64,000 bases of DNA from Tyto alba. Its lineage: Eukaryota > Chordata > Aves > Strigiformes > Tytonidae. The position numbers and the translations under genes are program-made. The notes below the pieces were generated by a model, which saw nothing but the letters and a program-made list of their open reading frames with translations, did no database searches and had not been told where the DNA came from. Of this stretch, positions 34,071 to 49,300 are shown piece by piece. Position 1 is the first letter of the stretch; each line of letters opens with the position of its first letter. The DNA is taken from assembly GCF_018691265.1 (NCBI RefSeq), contig NW_024881313.1, positions 33,349,518 to 33,413,517 on the forward strand, in the 5' to 3' direction.

Positions 34071-37000
34071 TTGCGCCAAGCACAGGGAAAGCTCAGCAAA
34101 ATTAGAAGGAGGTGGAGCATCAGGACAGATGCCACTTGCTAATTTTGGAAGCAATGGGTCCCAAACCAGGGCCACTCATCTTGTCCGGTACACAGCTGCT
34201 TGCTTAAAATAGGCAGCTAATGGAAAAAGAGCTGAAGTCATAGAACCACACCACAAAGACTGTACAACTTCCCTGAGAAACAGCATTATTCCTAAGTCAT
34301 TACTACAGATGTCACTCTGTGTGTGTGAGCTCAAGCAATTGTGTTTCTTATGCCATAGTTGTTCTACTTCTGCAACTGCAGTCCTGAGAAAAACCTTAAT
34401 GTGCTGGATTCTGTATCTGTAGGGTTCTCAGGTTATTTATTCCAGTCCAACTGACAGAAAAGCCAGAGTTACTGCGGGCACAGAGAATGTTTTATGCCCT
34501 CCATAAAATCATTTGACAATCCAAGGAAAACTTTCCTGAGTCTGTTGTTCAGAATCCAGATGTGATTAATTGTATTCAGTGGGAGCTTTATTTGAGTAAG
34601 GACTGCAGGGTCTGTTAATATCTGAGAAGGTCAGCCCAAAACATTAAAATGATTCATAATCCTAGAAATAAACATTTGAAAAAAAACCAAAAAACTGTAA
34701 ATACAGATCAGCATCACCACTTGAGGGTGCTGCAGTAGTTCTTAAATATTAACTCAAAGATGTGCTACCAGGCAGGTACTGTACACAGAGCTACATGGCA
34801 ATAATTCACGTAATTACTTCCATGGAGGCACTCAGAACACTTGGAACTAAATTCTCACAAAATACAGCTGAAGAGGAGATCTTGTTCTGAAATAGAGGTT
34901 TAAATGCTAACATCTACCCAGCTAACTGAGGTGATAAAATAGGATTCTCCTTAAGAAGAGATGGAAAAAGGAAAAATTAAGTAGGACAAAAGAGGACCCT
35001 CAATTATGCAAGCAAATGCATTTCCAACTTCAAAAAAATCATTACAAGTATAAATTCTCAGCTCTGCACACACATTTCCTTTGACTGTAATACAAGCGAA
35101 TGTTTTCCAAGGCATATCAAATTGATTTTGCTATAAACTATTACAGGATTATAGTGCATCTGAATAATCTTCACTACAGCAAACACACAGAACTAGTCTC
35201 TGTGGGAAATATATTGAATAGTCAGTAAAACATAAAGCAATACCAAAATACAATAGAAATTAGTTCAAAAAAGCCACAGCAACCTAAATGGAGAGTTTGA
35301 GTCAAACTTTTTCTAGGATTCTCCAATTTTGTAGAACCTCCCTTTTATCATAAAACACATTATTTGCTCATGAGAATATAAAAACATGAAAAAAAGAATA
35401 GACAATAACGAAGTTAAAAGAAACTTGTGAAATCACTATATATGTGAAAGCACAGTGACTGCACATAAAATGAGCTCTCATTTGGAAAGCATGTCCAATT
35501 AGGTTCTTTTATCTGACTCTTATCAGACACTCAAGAGAGCTGGTCGGGAACTATTTGATGATACTCACAGAAAATGCTGATCCATCAAAGTTAAAACTGC
35601 TGGTGAAAAAAGGGCTGATTTAAAAAAAAAAAAAAATCCCAGTTCAGAGACATTTGTGGAAGGGGATTTATTGTTTAAAGTTAAAAGATATAATTGGACC
35701 ATTTTCAGACTGAAAATAACACAAATTTAGTTCTAAAAATGATATGATTTTGAAATCCCAATGGAAAAAAAAAATTAAAAGTCCGAAATTAAAATAAATA
35801 ATTTAAGTTGACCAACCTAAGTCCTTCTCAGCTCTAATCTCTTTGCTGGATGCCCACTAGAACATGGTAGGTTGAAAGGCTTTATAAAACTGTTGAAAAA
35901 GATGATGATTACCTGGACCTTGGTCTTGAAGTCAAAGTACTGCAATCAGCCAGAAGAATAAGACTGCTCTGGTGCAAGGGTGAATATAATCTATGAAGAG
36001 GTAAGTATAACAAGTAGTCCTTTGCAATAAGAGGTGGAGTGCTCACCCTCCTTCCATGGCCTCTCCTTTAGATGACTGTTCAACAACATGCTGCTGCTGA
36101 AGTTGATACCACCCATGATCCACAACATGCATTTCCCAGGGCTATACTCACATAGATAAGGAAATGACTCAGATTTAAAAGAGGATTGATTTAACCCCAA
36201 TGAACATCTTTACGCAGTACATATGCAGTGCTCAACAAATGCTTGCATCTCACTTTCCTAGCAAAAGAGAAAGCAATGAGATAGGGGTGAAGGTATCAGA
36301 GAGAGGTGTGCAAGAGCCAAAAATTCATGCTGCAAATTATATGATTAGCTACACACTTCTTCTTTGGCCTTAGCCCTCTAACAGACTGGAGTCACTTGGC
36401 CCCTATATTGCAATACTCAAAATCAGCAAAAGAGAGCAAAAGCTACTATAGACACTTTACAAAGACAGGAGTAAACCCTGAGCCTATGTAGCAAGACACT
36501 GTTTTACTAAGGTATCTGAAATTAGAGCCAACATATCAATATTCCTTTTCTTTACAAAAAGTGTGTTAGAAATAGGCAGACAATCTTGACATTATGTGAA
36601 TTTTTCTACAGCCTATTCATTTCTACGTTACATTGTCCAACTAGTTATTTTTAAATTTTCATTACTTTGCAGACAGTGCTCTGATTATTCCTGACAATGG
36701 TAACCTTTTAAATACCTTTATAAATACCTTTACACATGATTAACATTAGCACAAGACCTACCCACTTCCCTATACCAAGGTCACAAATACCAGATGAACA
36801 TTTCCAGTGAGCAAAATAAAAGATATGTATAATTTTTACAAGCTTCTGAAAGGTTGTAACTTTCAGGTTCTGAACTGCTGTGAGGACTTTTTTAAAATAT
36901 AAGAATAGCAGAAGAAGGTAGAATACCATCTTGGCTTCAGTCAGAACATGAGTCAATCTCACACAGGTTTACATGAAGCTTCAGCTTGGATTACACATAT

Positions 37001-37189
37001 AGGAAGAGTCAGCAAAGAGGCCACAGCCAAGTGATGCAGCTGTTGGATACACAGACAGGAACTCATCATTGACTTGCATATTTACTATGTGGGAAATAAC
37101 GCTTCCAGCAGAGTGATGTATTTACCTCCTATTAACTTTAGTCAAACCAGGATTACAATTTTGTGCAAGCTGCTCTGATTCTGTTTAAG

Positions 37190-37280
37190 TTACCCCAGCA
37201 ATAAAATGCGTACATAATAACCTCCACCTACCCCAGGGGGGGCTGTGAAGATTAATGGTAGGAAAGTACCTGGCTGCCAA
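37190..37280 (+). mobile_element. MIR/CORE-SINE-like relic (3' part)
   Basis: ATAAAATGCGTACATAATAA, CCTCCACCTACCCCAGGGGG and GCTGTGAAGATTAATGGTAG match the 'aaaatggggataataatacctacctcatagggttgtgaggattaa' part of MIR-type elements. Confidence 0.6.
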
Positions 37281-40200
37281 GGACAGACATTTGTCCTAGT
37301 TACGTCTACATATGAAAAATGATCAGCCTCTTTTGTCTCTTAGAAAATGGTCACAGTTACTTTAAAATACATATTCAAGCTAAAAGTTGTGAACTCAAAG
37401 ACAAGGATAGTTGAAATTATTAACAAGTAACATGTAACACTGTAAATGTATTTCACTGGGAAAAGGTCAGCATTAGAGATGTGAGACAGCCTTTTACATT
37501 AGAATAACTCCTATCACCGTCTCTTCATCAGTCATGTATTTCCATAACTCTGTGCTTTCTTTGGTCACCCTATTTAACAAAAAGAATTTATGTTTTCTGG
37601 AAAACAGCACTACAGAAGAGGCATATTCATTAAGTCTTCCATTGCAAAATCTTTTGTATTAGATAAGTGTTAGCAGCACTTAATCTTTCCAATAGTTTTA
37701 TTATTTATTGCACATTCCTACCTTATATTTCATTCAGTTTAATTATACCACTAACATTCTGGGTAACATTTCTAATTTTCCTTCTGTAAATAACTGGTAT
37801 CATAGCAGATGCCTGTAAGCACTCATTACAAATGAGGAATGCTTGTTACTCATATTAAACCACTGTGGTTTGCTATGCACAAACATTTTTAAAACACTCA
37901 AATCTTTGGGCTGAAATATTTCATTTAAAGAAGCATGTGGTTGCTTTGTGTCAAAGTACACAGGAAAGAGTGACAGCTGTGTAAACACTGAATTATGGCA
38001 TATTGCAAAACACCCCAAACTTCTCCATAGAAGCACTTTATAACATCTGCCCTCCTACAGGCAGGTTTTGAGCACAGCATTTTGTGCCTAGCAGGGTCAG
38101 GATCTACCATGCTTTTACTCCTATGCAGCATGCATAGAAAGGGGACAACAAAGTGAATTCATTATTTCTGCTTCACATTCTTCCTTCATGGCTTCACTAG
38201 ATGAGCAGGAATACTGCTACTGTTGTGATAATTAGCACAGGCAATTAGTAAGAGATTGTTAATGTTTCACTGAAACACAAATAGCAAAAGATAAATAATT
38301 CCTCCCTTAAGATCTAAACCATTAGAATAATTAACAGCTGGAGGGGAGGGGAAGCACAAAGCTAGAACATACTCCAGAACTGCAATCTGCTGTCCAATTT
38401 TTGCAGGAAAACATGCGTGTTCATGCATTATATCCTTTACTCAAGCACCTATCCTGCATCAGCTAAGTACCTGCAAAGCTCTCCACTGAGTTCAGTGATA
38501 GCAGAATTGCACCTGAAGTTGGAAATGTTCATCCTTTGAAACAGGTGATCTTAATAAGGTGATCACATGGCACAGTCCTGTAAGAAATGTTGGTCAGTCT
38601 GCACAGAAATCCTTGGAAGAGCAGGGCTGCAGCTTTATATTATGGCAGTAACCCTGTGGACAATCACCTCACGAACCAGCACCCTCACCTCTACTCTGAG
38701 AAGAACTACAATCCTTCTTTCACTCCTTGCTTTCTCCAGCTCCACCATTCTATTAAGGGTAAAGCTTGACTACTCAATATTTAGTAACAACTTCTGCTCC
38801 TCAGGAGGAGTGAAAAACATGCAAAGCAGAATTAAGACTTATCAACAACCCTGGGTTTTAATTCAGAACCCCTAGAAAAGAACAGCTAAAACTAAACCAT
38901 CCTTCATTTCTTGCTGTCTCAAGTAGTGCCCTACCTCATTTCTCTTTAGAAGATATCTTTCCATGCTCTGGAGGGCTTTTCTCTGGGCTGCCCTGTTTAG
39001 ACACAAATGCTTATTCATGTTCTGCTTTGAAACATTTCGTTTTTGAGCTTGTGTTTGGGTATGTCAGAGAAGGTTGTTTGCTGGGCAATGAGCTACATAC
39101 TGATGATGCTGTGTATAAATAAAGCACTGCCCATCATTGTCTGCCATTTACAGATCTCTTCCAGAGCTCTGCCAAGCGTCAGGGCATAGCAAAGGAAGAT
39201 ACATGTACTTCACCCTTACACACAACAATTTTGATTTACCATGTGTCAATACAAGGACAGAGGAGAGGTAGGCTGCCCCTTTCTTCTCTCAAGGACCCTG
39301 GGTCTTCAGGCAGCAGATGAGCAGGTTATGTGGCTAACAGCATGCAATGCACCCCTCTTGCTTTTCTCCTACAAGCAGCACCTTATTCTCTTGCTTCCAG
39401 ACTGTCTCTCCACACAGGGTGGCCAGAGGGCTCCACAATCCAGAGCAGCATAGCATGGGAAGGCAGGAATATAGAAGCAGTGTTTCTACACCCAGCTACT
39501 TTCCTGTTTCTAGGATTACTGGTGAGCTGAGGAAGTATGGAGTGATTCACATTCATTTCTTAAAATCATCAGACCAAATCAATGAGATGCTTTCCATCTG
39601 TAGCACTGAGCAAAGGGGGTGTTCTGGAAGAAAAGGTAATTTATAAAGAACAGAATGGAAATGCTGTATGTGCTATGACAACTTATTTATTTAGATTTAA
39701 ATTGATTAGCAAATTTGTCTCTCCATGAATCTCAGTGCCCTAATATCATTAACCACTCAATAAAATTTTAACAGCTTTAAAGTAATCAGTTTTACAGAAA
39801 CCCAGTCAGCCAGCCACCTTCACAGCTATCACTTGGTTCAGTGCAGGAGGAAGAAAACCAAAGTCCTCTCTGCCATGTGCAACGTACTCTAATTCATTAA
39901 AGATGGGCTATTTCAGATCTGTGATTAGAACCACATTCCAGAGTCTTGGAAACATTCTGCTAATTGCCTTAGCCTTCAGTGGGCATAAGGGTCAGGCACC
40001 CTTCTGATCTCAGCTCGATGATGCAAGCATGATCCCTGTGCTGGGCACACTCCAGGCACAATAAATCTTAACTGGCATCTCACATACCACCCATGACCTA
40101 AAAATAAGCCAGGGGAGATCCTGGGCTGGCCACGCCAAGCAAAATGTTTCCCTCAGAAGGAAAATCTGTGCATCCCCATAGCTGGCCTGTGACAGTGTGA

Positions 40201-43200
40201 CAATAATCTGGCCATAGATGACCAAGCATGGACAAGGGAGCTGAAACAAAAGGTCAGCAGGCATTATCCAAAGGGAATTAGATGGAATTCCTTCTTTCTA
40301 AGGCACAGATAGTACTTGCTTTCTCATCCTATTCTCAAGACCTTTGTATTGCTGCAGATGAAGTACAGGCAGCTCACCTTCATCCATACCCAGACATGAC
40401 TGGAGAGAGAAGCTAACTGCCAGCACTCCAGATTCACTTCTGGAAATGCTAGCAAGTGTGTCAGTGCTGACATACACATTTGTGGACACACACACACAAT
40501 GAACTGGAATGGCAAAGTTTGGAACCTCAGTCCAGACAGGAGACATGCAGGACTTCCAAACTCTTGACAGTCTAAAGCTGGAATCCAGTCTTGATCCAAA
40601 GTCCACTAAAGACAACGGCAGTCTTTGCACAGTCTCCAGACATTAGGCCTCTATGTAGTGAAAAAATAATTGAATTTCACCCAAGACTGGCAAATTAAAC
40701 CCAGAAAGGTACTTGCTAGGGCAGCAGAACATGTGTGAGATACTATGTTCATCTCTGGGATTCTTTATATGTGAGGAATCCGGTTTCTTGCTTGTACAGG
40801 AAGTACAGCCACAGCACGCTGCTTAAATGAGCATTTTTTTGCTACTTCAGTAAGCATTTCTATTTATACAATGGGGCAATATTTCACTTTGTTCCTGCAC
40901 TCTGAATTTTACTTGTGATGCCCTTGTCTGTACACATCTTTCATAACTGGCACAAATGAGTACCACAGACATTTCAAAGCACCACCAGACATTTCACTAG
41001 TGTACTAAAATGCAGTAGAATATATGGCATATTGCAACTACAAAATACATTTTCATCCTTCCAAAACCTGCTTCCTGTTGATGGCCCATAAAAGGAGAAG
41101 TTCAGAATACTATTTCATTGCGTAGCTGTCCTGCCCAAGCTCCTATGTTATAGGCTAAGAAATGCTATGAGTCTGAATGCACTGACCACCTGCAATAACC
41201 AAATTTCTTCCTAGTATTTGAAAATCAAACATGCACAGGAAAAGCAATAACCTCCTATATATGTCAAAAGGGCAGAAAATTCCTTAAGTTTAGTGGCCTA
41301 TTCATATAATATCAATGGCACAAACTTGTATTAAGTGGGCACTGCTCTTTTCCAGCTGGAATTACACTGGTTTTCTTTTAGCAAAGCAATGCAAAAAACT
41401 AACGCAGCACAAAAAAGGTTGCACGAAAGCAATTTTTGATACCACTCACTTTGCCCATTTCCTTACTGCAGATTTCCTTCCTATTTATTACTGTTTCAAA
41501 TCAGATTAGCAACCTTTGCTTTCTTAGATTAGCACAATGACTTAATGCAGATGTTTCACATCCACCACTGCCATGATTAATGGAAATAGATTTGTCCCTA
41601 CTGCTTAATGTTAAATAGCTGAGGTCAGGCTATATGCTAATTTAAACTCCAGACAATCCTACTGGCATCATGCATGGAGCAAAATGTTGCTTCAGTTGCA
41701 TTTCTGTCTCCTGAAGCCTTGCACTGTATCTTAACATATGTCTTTGGTGATGTTCTGATGGGTACACAGCAATGAGAGTCATTCACAGCAGATGGTATCT
41801 TGCACTGCTGCTCTCAGACTGCAGTACTTGGATTTGCCAGTCCCATAACAAACAACTGGCCTAAAAGCAGGAGATAACAATCCAACATGTATTTGTGTGG
41901 AGCAGCAGTACTAGTGAAACAAACTTTTCTATCAAGACATAGCTAATGGTTAGATTCTCTAATGTCTAATGAGGTATCAGGTCCAGTGGAAATTTGTCCT
42001 GCAAGTGGGGCATTTCATAACAGCTCTTTCTTTATAAGGCTTCCAGTGCTTGATAAGACCAAAAATTACACTGCAGTCTCCCTTCAAGGGCCTATGAATT
42101 GTGTCCTTTTTTACCAGACTACCTATTTCAAAGAAAATTGTGTCAATATAGACTTCAACCCTGACATAGTTTTGCCAGAGTTGGTTATAAAATTACTGAA
42201 ATAGGGAAAATAAGACAGAAGCGCTCAAGCATGACTGTGAATGTCTCACCTTCTTTGGAAACTGTAAAAACACCCCAAGAGAGTATTAGAAAAGTATACC
42301 TACTATCTACAGTTGGGGTCTTCAGTCAATGGAATTAAGCATGCTTAAACTTTACAAACTCTGAAATCACACTCGGGAAAGGTATCCTCCTCTCCACTGA
42401 CCCCAGAGAGCCCAGGTTTTTCCTTAAGGCACCCGAACTGAATGCCTAGAACGAATATACCTTAAGTTGGCAATTTTGGAGAGAAAAAGTTCTGTGGATC
42501 TAGTGGATTCACCAAAACATTCCCCTCCATGGAGCCCACGAGTTCCCTTTGACACGCGACTGTCGAGTTTTAATGGTCTCTGGATATTAGGCAGTCTATG
42601 AGCAGCCCCACAAGCACTATGTGGCAAAGCTCATTCTGAAGGTCTTCTAGGGAAAGAAGCAACTGATTTATGCTGAAGCACAGGTGGCACAAAACAAAGG
42701 AGTGGCAAGATTTCAGTTATGGAGCTTTTGTGAAACTGTTCCGGCATAGGTACGACAAATCCTCTGGGATATTTGTGAATATTGAGGTGTGATATAAGTA
42801 CTGTTTCAGCAAAAGAAGGATGCTGCATCTGGCCAAAATAATTGCTTCTTACATCAGTTCAACATGCACAAAACAAAACAAACTGCAACACATGGACAGA
42901 AAAGTCATCACCATTCCTGCACCTGTCACTACTGGAAGGCCATTTGGGACCACATCTTCAACTTTATTTCTGGTAATGCTCCATCCCAAGCTCAGCTGCA
43001 ATCACTGGGGCTCTGTTCTGACATTGGCAGGATAACTGGTAGGCAAGGACTGCATGGATTTCCTGAAATGTCTCAGCAATCTTGTCAAATAACTGAGCGC
43101 AACTAGGGAAATATGAAGAGATGCAGAGTTAGAATTAGTGAAAGAAAAAGGAGGTTTATTATTTATATTCCAGCAGCATGTAGAAACCCCAACTGTGATC

Positions 43201-43214
43201 TGATTCTCAGTGTG

Positions 43215-43316
43215 CCAGACAACATATAAACATAGAGTGGAAGCCAATTTTGGCTCTGAAGAGCTTACAGTCTTCAGAGGCAAGACAGACAGAAGGTGAG
43301 AAAAGAAACAGAGAGA
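43215..43316 (+). mobile_element. MIR/CORE-SINE-like relic (5'-middle part)
   Basis: GGCTCTGAAGAGCTTACAGT, GGCAAGACAGACAGAAGGTG and AGAAAAGAAACAGAGAG match the 'ctgccctgaagagcttacaatc..gacaagacagacaaagggtggg..gaaacagag' segment of a widespread sauropsid SINE family. Confidence 0.65.
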
Positions 43317-46300
43317 ACTAACATACACACAGCAAAATCAGTCACAAAGATAAGAGTAAAACTTCATCTCCCGCCAAATACCAAAGCCTCTCCTCTGTCC
43401 AGTCTGTCATACTGCCTGCTAATCCACACAGTTTGACATCTTGAACGCATTCACTTTCCATAAAATCTCTGCAAGCTAAGCTATGAGAAGCCCCAAGAAG
43501 AAAGCAAGCTGAATCACACCTCCAGAAGCCAAAATGATCAGTTTATTCTGCTATAACTCTTCATGAATCCACACTACGTTATTGCTCCTTTGTCCTTTAC
43601 TTCTCTTTTACCATCTTTTACCATCTTTTTTTTTCCTAAGTAGGTCACCTCATCTCCTGAAGTATGAAGCCGTAAGACTATGAAAGCATAAAGGAGATTT
43701 ATTCATCTCTGTGTGCATGATCTTCTCCACTGAAAGAAGTATGGGAATGACTACAAGGTTCATCATCAACTTCCAAGAATAGACAAATGCCTTTGTTATG
43801 CTTCTGTGGCATCTCTCAAACACAGGCAGGATGAAACCTACAGTGAAGACAGAAGAACTCTTGCCTTCAAGCTGTCCACTGAAACATTTGAGCATGGTCC
43901 AAAGGTGGTAAAAGGTCAGAGACTAATTTCATTTGAGAATTTTAATTCGCTAGGCTTAAAGCCATTAACGGGGTTTTTTACCTCTCTGTCTCAGACCTCT
44001 CTGTTCCTTGGTACACATTTGTATTACATTTATTATATACAAGCATCATGATAGACTGCCCTTTGCTAACCTCTTAAACTGCTCTCAGTCACAATGATTA
44101 TTCACATATGATGCCTAATTACATACTAATAAGTTGTTCTTGAGAAATTAAAATCCCCAACAAGTGAAGTTGACAAATTTAAACCCTGCACATGCCTAAA
44201 ATACCAAGTCTTTGAAGAATAAAATAAGACACTTTTTTTTTTTTTCCTTCAGTACTCTTATTTTGCATCTATTTTTACTGATTTCTGTTTGTACTAACTC
44301 CAGAGGTCTCAGTTCACACCACCAAAAAAATGATGTTATTCACAACAGATGCTTGTTCTCAGGAGATTTCTCCACATAAGAAAAGGCAAGATTGGAAAAA
44401 CCCACAGAGTAAAGCAGGGTTGCTTGCACTCAAGCTGCCTGTAGCGAAGGAAAAGCTTGTAACTATTTTATCAAGAGGGGGAGGCTGATGCTATAATTCC
44501 AGGATTATTTATGAATGTACCAGACAGAATATACATACTCCCATATGCAGATAAACACAGAGTCAGGAAAGACCACGATTCACAAGTATCCATTTAAATA
44601 AATATACTGTAATGCTGACATTTCAATCTTATGGAAAATGCTTCTGACAACAGACTAATAGTGTATATCCTTAAGAAATTAATTCTCTAATGCCATATTC
44701 CAAAGTTCTCTGAAACAAGCAGAGTCTTTTCGGTATATAAGAAATAAAATTATGTGGAATAGGAGGATTTTCTTAGAAAGTTAACAGAGAAAAGAACACA
44801 TTAAGAATCTGTTAAGATGTTCCTAACTCAAATTTTCACTTGCCCACTAGCCTCCCTAAGGATCAACAATTGTTAAGATCCAATGCCTTTCCTAGGAATT
44901 AACTACAAGTCCATGGGCTCTACCATCACCAGAAATACCATCTACACGCCTCTGCACCTATCCACTCCCTCAGGCTGATACATTTTTCAACTAAAAGCAG
45001 CTCTGCTTTCTGGGCACTCTTTATCAATGCTTCTTTACTTTTGACAAAACGGAGAACAAAACATTCAAAGCAAGAAAGCTTTTATGTGCAAATAAATCAA
45101 TGAAGTTTACAAGATGCATTAGGTATCTAGCTATGCTGAGATCTGATTCTAATGAAATCAAAGGCAACTACAGTAGCACAGGGTCCGCTGACCTGGAGTT
45201 TTCATTAGATCCACAGGAAATTTTTAGCTCTTAAAAACACTTGTTAATAATACCCGATGACACAGTTATACAATTATCTGGCCCATTAGTTTTGCAGTTT
45301 ACAGCCACTAGCAAGTGGTTTTCCCACATTCTGAAAACTTTGATGAAAAACAGTATTTACAATAGAGTAGCTGATAACACAGTGCTGATATCTGAAACTC
45401 TGCTCAAGTCTCTACTTCGGTTGTATCCCGGGCTGGAATATAGGTGTCTTCTCAGGGTTAGGAGGAGAGGTTCAGATCCTGTCTCAGTGTACGTGAGAGA
45501 TCCTAATGCCTCCAGTAACTGTCAGTTCAGATTCCTCATGTGTTTAGAGACTTTGAAGCCACATTATTTGAAGAACAAGATTTTTCACACAATTTAGTTG
45601 TTGCAACATGCTCCAGGAAAACTGTGAGCAAAACCACTGACAAAGAAAGGACACACTGACCATCCACTAAATTCTGAGACTTCATTTGACCTACAAGAGC
45701 AGGGAGCTTAATAGTGCTCCATCCATTAGTATTACTGGCCAAGGCTGCTCAATAAAGGCTTTACGATGAAAGCATAACAACCACAGAAGGCATAATTCTT
45801 AGTGTTCTTGTGGACAATGACTAAATCAATACTGAGTACCAGCCTCAGAGTTTCCAGATAGAAACACGGTAAGTCTTCCTTCTTCATATAACTTCACTAA
45901 CAGCATGCAATAAACCATTCAGCAGGCACAAAATTCCTGCATTTCAATACAACAGGACAAATTTCCCCTGTCTAGATTGTTCTCTGTTGTGGAAACAGGA
46001 TAAATAGGCCAGTGTAAAGTATGTTAGACATGCATTCACTTCTATGGATTTGCTCCTGCATGGTAAAACTTCTCTTTTGTGATATTTAGATGAACGCACA
46101 GTTAGGAAGCTCCAAAGCACCACAGTTGCCCACTTTCAACCTGCATCAGCAGCTATATCTGCAAGGTCACACAAGAAAAATCCAACAATGGTGGAGAAGG
46201 ATCTCAAGCCAAAACTGTCATATTTTCCCTAGAAAACAAGTATGGAGTCCACAATTAACTTGGTTTTCCTATCACCTGAGCTATTGGCCATGTTATACCC

Positions 46301-49300
46301 TCACTGCACGAGGTGAGCTTTCTTCCACACCTTTAAGCATCTACAATTTAAATATTTACAGCTAAGCTGTAGTTACCTAAGCTCCCTTTATAATAACCAC
46401 TTCAAGTGAGGAGTCATTTGATCTATTTCAGCACCTACTTCATCCAGAGATGAGTTCTGTGCAAGCCTCAGTAAGTACCCTCACTTGATCCCCACAAATT
46501 TCAGTAGGAAACTGGGATGACCAGCTCAGATGTAACGTGTATACCCTGCATATGTCTACATTTAATCAGGAATCCTGAATCATGAATTAATCATACTCTG
46601 TGTCTGTCAATCTCCTAAGTGGACCATAACACATCCTCTCATAAAATTACTGTGAATAAAAAAGTATTAAAGACTATTACATATGGCTATTATAGCAGTG
46701 TGGCCACAGAAGGACAAGGCAGAGCTGAGATTGCGTGGCCCTCAATAAACATATATTCTGACACCACCTTGGGGAGAATTTAGGTAAATAAGGGGAGCTT
46801 TCCAGAATTAGGACACAGCAAAGGAGACACCACAGCTGTTAAACAATGGGTATGCTTGGGGTCTAACCTGAATTAAGTCTAGCCAGCACTCTGTGCAACA
46901 TTCCTATGCGTATTAAATCATTTTCAAATATGCCAACAGCAAAATAAACCAAGTATGGTTTCTTAATTGCGCGCATAAACACTTCTGTAGTATATATGTA
47001 AATACCATAAATAAAGGCACTGCAAACACAGAAGAACATGAACAAATGCTCATTTTAAATGTCTGCAAAACCTAGGATGCCTGGCCTCAGTTCCATATCT
47101 GACAAGAGCACAAATGCCTTTGATTTTTAACCATTACCTCACTTTTGAAACTGTAATGCAGAGGCCAGTTGACTCGAGGGTGGTGAAAACTGCAAGGATC
47201 ATTAAAGAAAACCTGTGACTTTACCTACATGTGAAGTCATTCACCAGAGAATGCAAAAGGAAAAACAGAGCTGGTCCCAGCCACAGAAATAATGGAGAGG
47301 GTTGGGTAATGCCACAATCAACTTATTTCACAGGAAGAATACTGTCTTCTAATTTAATCCTCTTTCACAGTGGATTCGGCTAATATGGAAAGGGCAATGA
47401 GGAACAGTGTCTGTATAGCTACCCCAAAACTGCTCCATGCACAGGCAAACATCAAGGTACTTAAACTCCCACTGGCAGGCCACTAAAAAAAAAAAACAGT
47501 TTGGCAGTGTGTGCTATACTCAGAATCAAGTGCATGGAGAAGCCAAGATTAAATCTATAGAGATATTCATACGTGGAGTCTCTTCTGTCAGATGCGAGTA
47601 TGTCCCCATGCATCACAGTCCGATGAAAGAAAAGAACCATGAAGCCAGGCTGCTGCTGGAGAGCACGCATCCTACGGGGTCACAGCACAGGGGAGAAACC
47701 ATGTGTACTTCAACCACAAGATGCACAAGCCAAGGGGCTTGGGAGTGTGAGGTGGAAGCCAATTGTGTGATCTTACAGTTTATGTGTGAGACCTGTCAGG
47801 CCGGCCTACAGCCTTATAAAAACACTCACAAAAACCAATACTCAGCCAGCAGGTTTGTATTTTCATTGTATTTCCTAGAGGCAGAAAACAGAGTCTGCCC
47901 ACAAACTGCATTCATATTCTCCTCGTGTAAATTTTATTTTTCAGTATAGCTATGATGGGTTTAATTTCACCTTGATTTCTTTGGAGGGTAAAAGCATTAC
48001 AGAAAAAATACATTTCTTCTGCTTTCCCTTCAGCTTGAGAATGACAACAACATTCTCTCTGTGAAGAAACTGGTAATGCTGCAGTGATTTTTATCACTAG
48101 CACTCGTATCTCCTGGTTATTAATAGATGTTTGGAAAATGCTGTAGTATCTCATTATTTAGAAAATATAACTGGGTATAATTCTGCAAAGAATTTAATAC
48201 CTTTATAGCAGAAGCTGAGCAGATTGCTTGTCTTACTCTGCAGTTTACATTAATGGACAGCTAAGGTTTGACTTGAAGAGGTGATGTTAACATCACAGAT
48301 TGGACAGATCTACAGTCCTCATGAAACCAGCATCTACTTTGTCATGACAAGAGTAAAGCTGTTCTCCTCCCACCCACTGCAAAGTCAACAAATGAGAGTA
48401 CATCCCCTGTAACATGTATCTTTCCAGCTCATTACAGTGCACAGGTATGTGTTATTTTGGAATAAGCTGACCAACACACTGCCATATTAGCCAATACCAG
48501 AGTATCAAAACTCAAGACAGATTTTAAACCGGAGGAAAAAAACAAAACAAAACACCCACAAATGCAACAAGTACAACTTGTTTCAACAAGGACAACTTGA
48601 TCTCGCTACATTTCAGTGAGAAAAATTAAGTGTACAAATACGGATTGGGGAATTTCTAGATAAATGGAAGTTCAGAGGGAAAGGATCATGTATTAAAACA
48701 AATCTTAAACTCAGCATGAAACAATAACATCATGCTTTTGGGAAGTGCAAATACTGTACTGGGACCAGCGAAGGAGAGGCAAGCTTTTAATATGCTGCCA
48801 GTAGGATTTTTACTTGACTCAGCATTTGGCGTTTTGTCCACAGTTTGCAACACAAAATGGTGAAAGCATGGAGGAAAACAAGGAGAAACACTTACACAGA
48901 ATGAGAAGTAACTGTTTAGCTGAGAGGGGTAAAAAAAAACCCAAAACAACAGCTTTTTAACTGTGGTGAAGAGAACAGATAGTACAAGTTAGAAAAGTAA
49001 GAGAGGGAAAACCTTTCTGAGGATGCTGTAGTATCACCCAAGAAGACTGTGAAACCTAACACATTATAATTTTCAAAGTGCTAAACAGACACATCCCAAG
49101 AGCGGCTAAGGCAGAGCTGATCCTGGCTTGCAGCTGGGCAACAAACTAAGTAAAACCTAATGTTCCCTTTTAGCCCTGTATTTATTTTTTTTGGTGGTGG
49201 TGAGCTTTGTTTCTTGTTTGCTTTGTTTTACCTGTGGATGAACAAGATAGAACGTCTACAGTCTGACTTTCAGGTCCTCATGGGAGACTGCAGGGTTTAA

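Noticed and set aside
45395..45490. Possible tRNA-derived sequence (GGTTCAGATCC box-B-like word)
   Set aside because: No matching A box or cloverleaf pairing could be found around it.
47437..47949. 170-codon plus-strand frame
   Set aside because: No family motif, no CpG-island or splice context, poly-lysine from an A run near its start. Long chance frames of this size are expected occasionally in 384 kb of six-frame sequence.
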